Positions 9,050 to 15,875 of a DNA stretch of 60,376 bases are shown here, piece by piece. How positions within the stretch are numbered: the stretch's first letter is position 1; each line of letters begins with the position of its first letter. Both the position numbers and the translations under genes were made by a program. The notes beneath the pieces were generated by a model, which worked only from the letters and a program-made list of their open reading frames with translations, was not told the DNA's origin and ran no database searches. This DNA comes from Gemmatimonadota bacterium (GTDB lineage Bacteria; Gemmatimonadota; Gemmatimonadetes; Longimicrobiales; Gaopeijiaceae), in assembly GCA_028873845.1 (NCBI GenBank), contig JAPPNO010000089.1, positions 1 to 60,376 of the forward strand, given 5' to 3'.

Positions 9050-10726
9050 TTACGCGTTCCCTCCGGGTACCCGTATTCGGTCGACAAGTTCACGGACGCT
9101 CGCCGGAGGAGCAGGCGTGAACTTCGACACCGTGAGCGCCACGGCAAAGTTGAGCAGCATTCCGACGGTCCCGATCCCTTCGGGCGAGATCCCGAACCAC
9201 CAGTTCCCCGGCGAATCGGCGGCCGGGTTGATGAACCGGAAGTATATGATGTAGGCGGCCGTGAAGGTGATCCCCGACAGCATTCCCGCGATTGCCCCCT
9301 CGCGGTTCATCGTGCGGGTGAAAGTCCCCAGAATGATCACGGGAAAGAAGGAAGAGGCCGCCAGCCCGAAGGCGAAGGCGACCACCTGCGCCACGAATCC
9401 GGGCGGGTTGATGCCCAGCAGCCCGGCCACCACCACGGCGAAGGCCGCGCTGATCCGCGCCGCCAGCAGCTCCCCCCTCTCCGAAATGTCCGGTTTGAGC
9501 GCCCGTTTCAGCAGGTCGTGACTGATCGCCGACGAGATCACCAGCAGCAGTCCCGCCGCCGTGGACAGCGCCGCCGCCAGTCCCCCCGCCGCCACCAGCC
9601 CCACCACCCAGTTCGGCAGCCGCGAGATCTCCGGGTTGGCGAGCACCATGATGTCGCGGTCGATCGTCAGCTCGTTCTCGGCGGGGTCGGCCACGTACCG
9701 GATGTTCCCGTCCCCGTCCCTGTCCTCGAAGGTGATCAGCCCCGTGTCCTCCCACTTGCTGAACCACTCGGGCATCGCCTCGTACGGCTGTCCGGCCACC
9801 GTGTCGAGCAGGTTCGTGCGCGCGAAGACGGCCACCGCGGGCGCCGTCGTGTAGAGGATCGCGATGAAGAGCAGCGCCCACCCCACCGACACGCGCGCGT
9901 CGCGCACCCTGGGCACCGTGTAGAAGCGGATGATGACGTGCGGCAGCCCCGCCGTGCCCACCATCAGCGCCGCCGTGATGAAGAACACGTCGATCGTCGA
10001 CTTGGTGCCGTCGGTGTAGGCGGTGAAGCCCAGCTCCCGGTGCAATCCGTCGAGCTTGTCGAGGAGGAAGACGCCGCTCTCCGGGTCGGCCCCGCCGAAT
10101 CCCAGCTGCGGGATGAAGGTCCCCGACAGCATGACCGCCAGGAAGAACGCCGGCACCATGTACGCGAAGATGAGCACGCAGTACTGGGCCACCTGGGTGT
10201 AGGTGATCCCCTTCATCCCGCCCAGCACCGCGTAGAAGAAGACGATCCCCATCCCGATCACCACGCCCCAGGTCACGTCCACCTCGAGGAAGCGGCTGAA
10301 GACGATCCCCACCCCGCGCATCTGCCCGCTCACGTAGGTGAACGAGACGAAGATCGCGCACGCCACGGCGACCACCCGTGCCACCTGCGAGTAGTACCGC
10401 TCGCCCACGAACTCGGGCACCGTGTACGCGCCGAACTTGCGCAGGTAGGGCGCCAGCAGCATCGCGAGCAGCACATAACCGCCCGTCCACCCCATCAGGT
10501 AGACCGACCCGTCGTACCCCATGAAGGAGATCAGCCCCGCCATCGAGATGAACGACGCCGCCGACATCCAGTCCGCCGCGGTGGCCATCCCGTTCGCGAG
10601 CGGCGAGACCCCCGTGCCGGCGACGTAGAAGTCCCTCGTGGAGCCGGCCCGCGACCAGATGGCGACGCCGATGTAGAGGGCGAAGGAGAGCCCGACCAGG
10701 ATGAAGGTCCAGAGGCGGACGTCCAT
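9050..10726 (-). CDS. Sodium:solute symporter, acetate-permease/VC_2705-like
   Basis: This 558-residue protein has about 13 transmembrane segments. The N-terminal block (RAGSTRDFYVAGTGVSPLANGMATAADWMSAASFISMAG) is the SSS-family signature region. GGMKGITYTQVAQYC and the later PLPNWVVGLVAAGGLAAALSTAAGLLLVISSAISHD-like segments match the acetate/solute branch (ActP/VC_2705). It imports an organic solute with Na+. A 120-residue soluble loop between TM6 and TM8 contains acidic, calcium-loop-like sequence (FEDRDGDGNIRY). It probably works with the DUF4212 protein encoded upstream, as these two are a known pair. Confidence 0.85.
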   Translation of the reverse strand: MDVRLWTFILVGLSFALYIGVAIWSRAGSTRDFYVAGTGVSPLANGMATAADWMSAASFISMAGLISFMGYDGSVYLMGWTGGYVLLAMLLAPYLRKFGAYTVPEFVGERYYSQVARVVAVACAIFVSFTYVSGQMRGVGIVFSRFLEVDVTWGVVIGMGIVFFYAVLGGMKGITYTQVAQYCVLIFAYMVPAFFLAVMLSGTFIPQLGFGGADPESGVFLLDKLDGLHRELGFTAYTDGTKSTIDVFFITAALMVGTAGLPHVIIRFYTVPRVRDARVSVGWALLFIAILYTTAPAVAVFARTNLLDTVAGQPYEAMPEWFSKWEDTGLITFEDRDGDGNIRYVADPAENELTIDRDIMVLANPEISRLPNWVVGLVAAGGLAAALSTAAGLLLVISSAISHDLLKRALKPDISERGELLAARISAAFAVVVAGLLGINPPGFVAQVVAFAFGLAASSFFPVIILGTFTRTMNREGAIAGMLSGITFTAAYIIYFRFINPAADSPGNWWFGISPEGIGTVGMLLNFAVALTVSKFTPAPPASVRELVDRIRVPGGNA

Positions 10727-10800
10727 GGGTTAGCGGTGCGGAGCCAGCTGGTGGGGCAGCCGGCGGTCGCCCGGGCGGGTCCGCGTCACCGGGCGTCCCC

Positions 10801-11058
10801 TCATTCCTCCGCCACTCCGTACTCCCTGTCCAGCCGGTTCATCAGCCTCGCGTAGACGAAGATCAGGACCACGAAGACGTAGATGGATCCCTGCTGCGCG
10901 AACCAGAATCCGAGCTTGAAGCCGGTGCCGGGGATGCGGACCGCGTTGAGCGCGTCGGCGAAGAGGATGCCGCACCCGAAGGAGACCGCGAACCAGATCG
11001 CCAGCAGGATCGCGAGGTAGCGGAGGTTGCGGGCCCAGTAGGCGGTGGGGTCGGGCAT
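10801..11058 (-). CDS. DUF4212 small subunit of the sodium:solute symporter
   Basis: An 85-residue protein with two membrane helices (LAILLAIWFAVSFGCGILFAD and YVFVVLIFVYARLMNRLDREYGV). This is the DUF4212 'symporter small subunit' pattern, always found next to VC_2705-type symporters. The start at ATG 11058 (MPDPTAYWARNLRYL) fits the family; the open frame further upstream is Pro-rich low complexity and unlikely to be translated. It is the first gene of the leftward transport operon, 74 bases before the symporter gene. Confidence 0.8.
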   Translation of the reverse strand: MPDPTAYWARNLRYLAILLAIWFAVSFGCGILFADALNAVRIPGTGFKLGFWFAQQGSIYVFVVLIFVYARLMNRLDREYGVAEE

Positions 11059-11469
11059 GGGGGAGGGCGGGCGGGGCGTCGAAGGGTGACATGGTGGAAT
11101 CGGTGCGGTCGCAGGAAGATGGGCCGGGGTGGGGCGGTTCGCCAGCGGGAGCGGGAGCTGCGGGGCCGCGGGCGGCACGGGTGGGGCGGTGCTACGGGCG
11201 GTGGTGTTTCCGTGCGGCGGTGGGGTGGGGTGGGGAGGAGGGCGGCGTGTGCCACGAGGACGATGGCCGCCGTCGCAGAATCGGGATCGTCATGCAGTTG
11301 CGCCTGCGGGATGCCGTGCGCCTGGACTCGGGGAACGGGGCGGTCGCGTGGCGAAGGTTGGCCGCTCGGGTGGCCGGCGAGGGCTGATCGCGGCGGTCCC
11401 ACGTCGACCCGGAACGGCACGGCGGGATTGCGACCGGCATCGGCCTGACAGCCTACGGAACCGAAGCCG
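11059..11469. other. Gene-free, G-rich leader region upstream of the transport operon
   Basis: This is 411 bases with no convincing gene on either strand; the open frames are low-complexity shadows. The plus strand has repeated G-runs, including four runs of three or more G separated by single bases around 11220-11243, a potential G-quadruplex. Read as the operon leader on the minus strand it is C-rich. No terminator or clear promoter boxes are seen. Confidence 0.4.
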
Positions 11470-12015
11470 TCATTTCGACCATACTGCGTAGCCCCTCTTC
11501 TGCAGATCGCGTCCCAGGCGCTCCTCTTGTTCCAGCCGTTCCGCTGCCGGAACCGGATTGAGGTGTTCGTAGAGGTGCGGTAGGAGACGGACTCCGTACT
11601 TTCGCGCTCTACGCGAGGCCTTGTAGCCGTTCTTGTGTTGCTTGAAGCGCTTCTCGGGATCAAGCGAAGTCTGGCCGACGTACACGCACTGCTTCTTGGC
11701 CCGATAGTGCGGGTTCATCTCCCTGAACTTTCGGTCGCGCCGCCAGACCTCGTCGCGAAGTAGAATCACGTAGAGGTTCACCGTGCGGTTCCCGGCGCGT
11801 GTGCGGCTCCCGCTTGCTGGAGGGTCGGCGTTCCCCAGGGAGGGCTCCGGCTCGGTGATCCCGAGCCACCTGCCCACGATGGTGCCCTTCAGCACCCCGG
11901 GTTCCGTGGCAATTGCGGCGCCGATGACGGCTGCGCCGACGGCGGTGAGGATGCGTCGGATGATGCAAGCCTTTCGCCCCCTGCGGGGGCCATGCAGGTG
12001 GATGGACCGAGCCAA
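11470..12015 (-). CDS. GIY-YIG nuclease-fold protein with N-terminal hydrophobic segment
   Basis: The open frame encodes 181 residues from TTG 12015. Residues 79-181 form a GIY-YIG domain: LYV at 81-83 (GIY position), VYVGQT at 111-116 (YIG position), the catalytic-type R123 in EKRFKQHKNG, and the late acidic helix (E162-E165) before RGYAVWSK. The family cuts DNA, and some members are restriction enzymes. Residues 19-37 are hydrophobic (RILTAVGAAVIGAAIA) and may be a membrane anchor or may show that the true start lies further in. It sits 53 bases downstream of the broken restriction gene on the same strand, but its function here is unknown. Confidence 0.65.
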   Translation of the reverse strand: MARSIHLHGPRRGRKACIIRRILTAVGAAVIGAAIATEPGVLKGTIVGRWLGITEPEPSLGNADPPASGSRTRAGNRTVNLYVILLRDEVWRRDRKFREMNPHYRAKKQCVYVGQTSLDPEKRFKQHKNGYKASRRARKYGVRLLPHLYEHLNPVPAAERLEQEERLGRDLQKRGYAVWSK

Positions 12016-12068
12016 CGGGTCGTTGCGAATCGACGGGCCCGAGGCTCCCCCTTCGTCACCATGGATCC

Positions 12069-12623
12069 CTACCGCAAGCCCACCAGCGTCCGCAGGCGGC
12101 GCATCGCGGTTCCGAGGTCGCCGCCGAAGTCATCCATCCAGGGATGCACGTCGTCCGGCGACACGCTGAGCCACGCGGTGTCGCGGCCCTCTGCGCCGCC
12201 ATGCTGATGGGACAGTCCCGCGAGCGCGCCGGTACCGGACAGGAGGAACTCCTTCTGGAAGACCCAGGCGTGCGCGGTGAATGGAGAGACGCCGAGGCAG
12301 ACCAGGAGTTGATAGTCCTGATCTCGGATCTGTTGGAACTTGTAGGACTGGTTTGCCCAGAGGGTGGAGAACTTGATCTCCGTTCGGAACCCTTCGAAGA
12401 TCCGGTCCGCCTCGGCGTCGGGAGATCGCAGGACATTGATACCGCGAGCCGCGCACTACCTGGCGACCAGCCTCTCGTCGATCGCTCCCTTGCGCCGCGA
12501 AGGCTGACCCCTGATCCATCCGAACGGACTCCGCGACCAACTCAAGTCCTCCTTGGTCTGATATTCGCCCTTCAACCCCTCCGCCAACGCAGCCAGCCAC
12601 CGGACCTCGGGATCCGTAATCAT
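12069..12623 (-). pseudogene. Type II restriction endonuclease gene interrupted by an in-frame amber codon
   Basis: The frame starts at ATG 12623, overlapping the methyltransferase stop (ATGA at 12620-12623), and begins MITDPEVRWLAALAEGLKGEYQ. After 55 codons it meets TAG (12458-12456) directly after DERLVAR. The same frame then continues for a further 128 codons with coherent protein sequence to a second TAG at 12071-12069: ARGINVLRSPDAEADRIFEGF, then EIKFSTLWANQSYKFQQIRD, QDYQLLVCLGVSPFTAHAWVFQKEF. D...EIK with surrounding strands resembles a PD-(D/E)XK nuclease core. The continuity in one frame points to a single nonsense change (Tyr, Gln or Trp codon to TAG). It could also be a sequencing error or be read by a suppressor tRNA. 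Confidence 0.7.
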
Positions 12624-13543
12624 CGCGCGGACCCCTTCGTGGACTCGGCGGGCGACGAAAACAGACTGCCCTGAGCCGTTTCGGCCCGCTCCCAATCGAA
12701 CCCGACGGTCTCCACGGCGTAGTCCGCCAGACGTTCGGCCATGACCCGCGCCGCCTCGGGATTCGAGTCGACCATGATGTAGTTCCTGCCGTGGCGCGCC
12801 GCCGCCTCGCCCGTCGTTCCGCTTCCGGCGAAGAAGTCGAGCACGGTGTCACCGGGCCTGGAATGCACTTTGACGATGCGCTCCAGCACCCCGAGCGGCT
12901 TCTGGGTGGGATAGCCCGTCTTCTCCCGTCCGGTCGGGCTCACGATGGTGTGCCACCACACGTCGGTCGGTGTCTTCCCGCGGGCGGCCTTTTCCTTGCC
13001 GACCAGACCCGGAGCCATGTAGGGAATCCGGTCCATCTCGCCGAAGTTGAAGGTGTACGCCTTGGGATCCCTCGCGTACCAGAAGATCGTGTCGTGCTTG
13101 GCGGGCCACTTCCGCTTCGAGCGGGCGCCGTAGTCGTAGGCCCAGATGATCTCGTTCACAAACGACGCGCGCCCGAAGATCTCGTCGAGCAGGATCTTGC
13201 AGTAGTGCGCCTCGCGGTAGTCGATGTGGAGGAAGAACGAACCGGTCGGCTCCAGAATCCGGCGGGCTTCGCGGATGCGGGGCTCCAGGAAGCCGATGTA
13301 GTCGTCGTGGCGGTCGTCGTAACCGCTCCGGCCGACGACTTCGGTTCGGTAGCGCTTCCCCTGGAAGCCCGTTCGGTCGCCCTCAGCGTCACGCTCGACC
13401 CGGATCCGGGTACGACTCTGGATCCTGCCGGTGTTGAACGGGGGATCGACGTAGATGAGCCCCACGCTCCCGGCGCTCATCGCTTGAAGCACGGGAAGGT
13501 TGTCCGACAGAATGATGCGGCCGCCAATCGAAGATGAATCCAT
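12620..13543 (-). CDS. DNA adenine/cytosine-N4 methyltransferase of a type II restriction-modification system
   Basis: This 307-residue protein starts at ATG 13543, preceded by GGAGGG. It has the catalytic motif DPPF (D33-F36, followed by NTG) near the N-terminus and the AdoMet-binding FAGSGTTG at 238-245. This beta-class order (motif IV before motif I) is typical of N6-adenine or N4-cytosine methyltransferases. TQKPLGVLERIVKV before motif I is also a family landmark. It modifies the recognition sequence of the cognate nuclease, whose gene follows with a 4-base overlap and carries an amber codon. It is thus likely a surviving 'orphan' methylase. The recognition site cannot be read from the sequence. 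Confidence 0.9.
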   Translation of the reverse strand: MDSSSIGGRIILSDNLPVLQAMSAGSVGLIYVDPPFNTGRIQSRTRIRVERDAEGDRTGFQGKRYRTEVVGRSGYDDRHDDYIGFLEPRIREARRILEPTGSFFLHIDYREAHYCKILLDEIFGRASFVNEIIWAYDYGARSKRKWPAKHDTIFWYARDPKAYTFNFGEMDRIPYMAPGLVGKEKAARGKTPTDVWWHTIVSPTGREKTGYPTQKPLGVLERIVKVHSRPGDTVLDFFAGSGTTGEAAARHGRNYIMVDSNPEAARVMAERLADYAVETVGFDWERAETAQGSLFSSPAESTKGSAR

Positions 13544-13582
13544 CCCTCCATGATAAGCCGGCGTCGGTGGCCGAGCCAAAGC

Positions 13583-13616
13583 TGGCATAATGTCTGCATT
13601 TCCACTACACTATGCA
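13583..13616 (+). promoter_or_regulatory. Promoter and probable FitA-type operator upstream of fitAB
   Basis: TGGCAT (13583-13588) and TACACT (13606-13611), 17 bases apart, make a plausible promoter. An inverted repeat TGCAT-N12-ATGCA (13595-13599 and 13612-13616) covers the -10 box. The N12 spacing matches the arrangement of known FitAB operator arms, so autoregulation by the antitoxin is likely. Confidence 0.5.
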
Positions 13617-13644
13617 TTCGTCATTCGAACAGGGAGACACACCG

Positions 13645-14034
13645 ATGGGCGTACTCACGATCAGGAACGTGGACGACGAGGTCATCGCGAGGCTCAAGGC
13701 GCGGGCCAAGCGGAATCACCGCTCGCTGGAGGGCGAACTGCGCCATCTCCTGAGTCGGTATGCCGTCCCGGATCTGAGCTACGGACTGATGCGCGAGCGG
13801 GCCCGCGCCGCCTACGGCCCGTCTCCGGCGGTCCCGGACGATAGGACCGACTCCCCGTCCGAGACGACCGATCCGTATCCGGACGCCGAGGCCGAGCCGG
13901 TGGAATGGCTGGGGGCCATGCGAGATGTCACAGCGATCACGGGCGACATCATTTCGCCTGTATCGGAGCTGTCCGACTGGGATGTCTACCGTTCGGACGC
14001 GATGTCCGGCGAAGATGATGGCGAAGCGCCGTGA
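13645..14034 (+). CDS. FitA-like Arc/ribbon-helix-helix antitoxin
   Basis: This 129-residue protein starts at ATG 13645, with AGGGAG 9 bases upstream. The first 40 residues (MGVLTIRNVDDEVIARLKAR, then AKRNHRSLEGELRHLL) are a classic ribbon-helix-helix DNA-binding domain of the FitA/VapB type. The C-terminal 80 residues are acidic and disordered-looking with a final hydrophobic/acidic segment, suited to wrapping the toxin. It is longer than typical FitA antitoxins (about 80 residues). It overlaps the toxin gene by 4 bases (GTGA at 14031-14034). Role: neutralises the PIN toxin and represses its own promoter. Confidence 0.85.
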   Translation: MGVLTIRNVDDEVIARLKARAKRNHRSLEGELRHLLSRYAVPDLSYGLMRERARAAYGPSPAVPDDRTDSPSETTDPYPDAEAEPVEWLGAMRDVTAITGDIISPVSELSDWDVYRSDAMSGEDDGEAP

Positions 14035-14426
14035 ACCTGCTGCTGGACACGCACGTCTGGATCTGGAGCGTAGGGAGTCCGGACCGCGTCTCGACCAGGG
14101 CCCGCGCCGCTCTGTCGAAGCCTGGAAACACCGTGGCTCTTTCCCCCGTGAGCATCTGGGAGGCGCTGCTTCTCGCGGAGAAGGGACGGGTGGAACTCGC
14201 TCCCGATCCCTGGTGGTGGATCCGCTCGGCCCTCGCGACTTGGCCGATGCGGGAGTTGCCGCTGACCCACGAGGTCGCGCTCCGAAGCCGGAGCGTCCGT
14301 CTGCCCCACGACGACCCGGCCGACCGCTTCATCGCGGCAACAGCCATGGTTCACGGGCTCACTCTGGTGACGGCGGATAGGTCGCTGCTCGGATGTCCCG
14401 ACGTCAGGGTGCTGCCGGCCACCTGA
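14031..14426 (+). CDS. VapC/FitB-family PIN-domain toxin (endoribonuclease)
   Basis: This 131-residue protein starts at GTG 14031. All PIN catalytic acids are visible: D6 in LLLDTHVW, E44 in SIWEALL, D95/D98 in HDDPADRFIAATA, and the late D in TADRSLL. This arrangement defines Mg2+-dependent RNases that cut tRNA or rRNA when free of antitoxin. It is coupled to the upstream antitoxin gene. Length and motifs are normal, so this toxin appears intact, unlike its neighbours. Confidence 0.9.
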   Translation: MNLLLDTHVWIWSVGSPDRVSTRARAALSKPGNTVALSPVSIWEALLLAEKGRVELAPDPWWWIRSALATWPMRELPLTHEVALRSRSVRLPHDDPADRFIAATAMVHGLTLVTADRSLLGCPDVRVLPAT

Positions 14427-14440
14427 CCGCGTTGGACTGA

Positions 14441-14478
14441 AGCTACATTTGTAGTATCGAATGTAGTTACACAAGCTA
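14441..14478. repeat. Inverted/direct repeat cluster upstream of the brnT remnant
   Basis: TACATT (14444-14449) and AATGTA (14460-14465) form an inverted repeat with a 10-base spacer, framed by AGCTAC at 14441 and again at 14473. The segment is AT-rich against a GC-rich background. It may be an operator for the TA locus or the scar of the event that removed the 5' end of brnT. Confidence 0.35.
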
Positions 14479-14488
14479 CGGAGCTTGA

Positions 14489-14626
14489 GGGATTCGAGAC
14501 CAATTCGTGATCGCCCACGCGCAGCGCGGCAGGAACACTCGGATCATCTCGATGAGAAAGGCGAACAGGCGTGAACAAGGAGCCTACGAAAAGCGACTCG
14601 AGGAGGATCGACCGGATGAGGGATGA
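14489..14626 (+). pseudogene. brnT toxin remnant (5'-truncated)
   Basis: The frame after the stop at 14486-14488 reads DQFVIAHAQRG then RIISMRKANRREQGAYEKRL to a TGA at 14624-14626. RIIS-RKA--RE---Y is the conserved C-terminal signature of BrnT RNase toxins. The N-terminal half, including the KH-G and early catalytic segment, is absent upstream in all frames. The only start, GTG 14507, would give about 39 residues. The end overlaps the start of brnA, as in normal brnTA operons. It is therefore a truncated toxin gene left next to its antitoxin. Confidence 0.65.
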
Positions 14627-14858
14627 GGACATCGACTACTCGGACATCGCCGAGCTCGACGCCGAGTTCTTCGCGACCGCACGCGTGGTGGTACCGCCTG
14701 GGAAGAAGCAGGTGACCGTCCGTCTGGACAGAGATGTCCTGGCGTGGCTGAAGGCCCAGGGCAGAGGATACCAGACCCGGATCAATGCCATCCTGCGGGC
14801 GTACTATGAGGCACACAGGAGCCGAAATGCCCGCTCCCGCCGAGGGACACGCGGCTGA
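14616..14858 (+). CDS. brnA: BrnA-family antitoxin
   Basis: This 80-residue protein starts at ATG 14616 with AGGAGG 9 bases upstream; an upstream in-frame GTG at 14571 lies inside the brnT frame and is less likely. The sequence MRDEDIDYSDIAELDAEFF followed by KKQVTVRLDRDVLAWLKAQGRGYQTRINAILRAYYEAH is the BrnA pattern: a toxin-binding N-terminus and a ribbon-helix-helix DNA-binding C-terminus. Its toxin partner is truncated, so it now appears solitary. It may still repress a promoter. Confidence 0.85.
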   Translation: MRDEDIDYSDIAELDAEFFATARVVVPPGKKQVTVRLDRDVLAWLKAQGRGYQTRINAILRAYYEAHRSRNARSRRGTRG

Positions 14859-14943
14859 TCCGTGGTGCTACCGTCGGCCATTCCTCCGCCAACCCTGGCA
14901 GCCAGAGAGCCGTGCTGGCGGGGTTCGGCTGCTCTCGCGCTTG

Positions 14944-14986
14944 CTTTCCATGCTGTAGTGTCAATCCAACATTACATTATGGAAAG
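14944..14986. repeat. 18-bp imperfect inverted repeat upstream of fic
   Basis: CTTTCCATGCTGTAGTGT (14944-14961) and ACATTACATTATGGAAAG (14969-14986) are reverse complements at 15 of 18 positions, with spacer CAATCCA. It is AT-rich, about 100 bases before the fic ATG. It could be an operator, a transcript hairpin or small mobile-element ends. Confidence 0.55.
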
Positions 14987-15082
14987 TAGAGTTTCCCTTT
15001 CTGGCAAACACCTTCTCGCGGTTGTGTGAGTTGGCGCCTGCGATATTGCCACAGCGTTTTCCCGCTTCTGAACGGAACGGAC

Positions 15083-15843
15083 ATGCCCCAGGACTCCCGT
15101 AGCCTCCCGGTGGGCCACGCCTGGCGGCCCATCGAGGATCTCCCCTCCGGCTGGCAAGACGTTGCCGATGCCAAGCTCCACCGGCTGGCGGCCGATTGGA
15201 CCGGGATTCGTGAAAACCCTGGCTCAGACGCGGCCATAGCCGAGTTCAGCGAGCGCCTGAAACGCGAGTGGGCGATCGAGACGGGGCTGATCGAACGGGT
15301 CTACACCCTGACCCGGGGAATCACGGAAGTTCTGATCGAGCACGGACTGCGCGAGGAGTTGATCCCCTCTTCGGCCACGGACCGCGTTCCGGCACTCGTC
15401 TTCGACATGCTTCAGGACCATGCCGCCGCTGTGGACGGCCCAACAACCCCGTGCGCCCGGACGGTCTGGTGCACGAGTACTGTCCGCCCGAGCAGGTGGC
15501 CCCGGAGATGGACAGGCTCCTGGCGATGCACCTGGAGCACGCAGCGCGGGGAGTCCCGCCCGAGGTCGAAGGTGCCTGGCTTCATCACCGGTTCGTGCAG
15601 ATCCACCCCTTCCAGGACGGAAACGGCCGGGTGGCGCGGGCTTTGGCCACGTTGGTGATGATTCGCGCGGGGTGGTTCCCGCAGGTGGTGACTGATGCCG
15701 GGCGGGCAGAGTACATCGGCGCTCTGGAGGTGGCCGATGAAGGAGACCTTCAGCCGTTGGTGCGGCTGTTTTCCGGTATTCAGAGGCGGACGTTCGAGGG
15801 CGCGATCGACGCGGCGCGCGGCGTGATTCCCCCGCGGATCTGA
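15083..15843 (+). pseudogene. Fic-family protein gene, internal deletion with frameshift
   Basis: From ATG 15083 the frame reads as the N-terminus of a stand-alone Fic AMPylase-type protein (LKREWAIETGLIERVYTLTRGITEVLIEHGL, LVFDMLQDHAAAV) up to about 15439. The coherent sequence then moves to another frame: PNNPVRPDGLVHEYCPPEQVAPEMDRL, then AWLHHRFVQIHPFQDGNGRVARAL with the intact HPFxDGNGR catalytic motif, ending at 15843. Family members have about 50-60 residues between the DHxAA helix and PNNPTRPDG; these are absent. One deletion of non-multiple-of-three length therefore explains both the gap and the shift. The C-terminal winged-helix part is also missing. Confidence 0.75.
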
Positions 15844-15875
15844 CGAGTGGTCGCTGCTCCCCTTGCCGTCGACGG

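Noticed and set aside
14571-14615. GTG 14571 as the brnA start
   Set aside because: ATG 14616 has AGGAGG at the right distance and fits the BrnA family N-terminus; the upstream segment belongs to the brnT frame.
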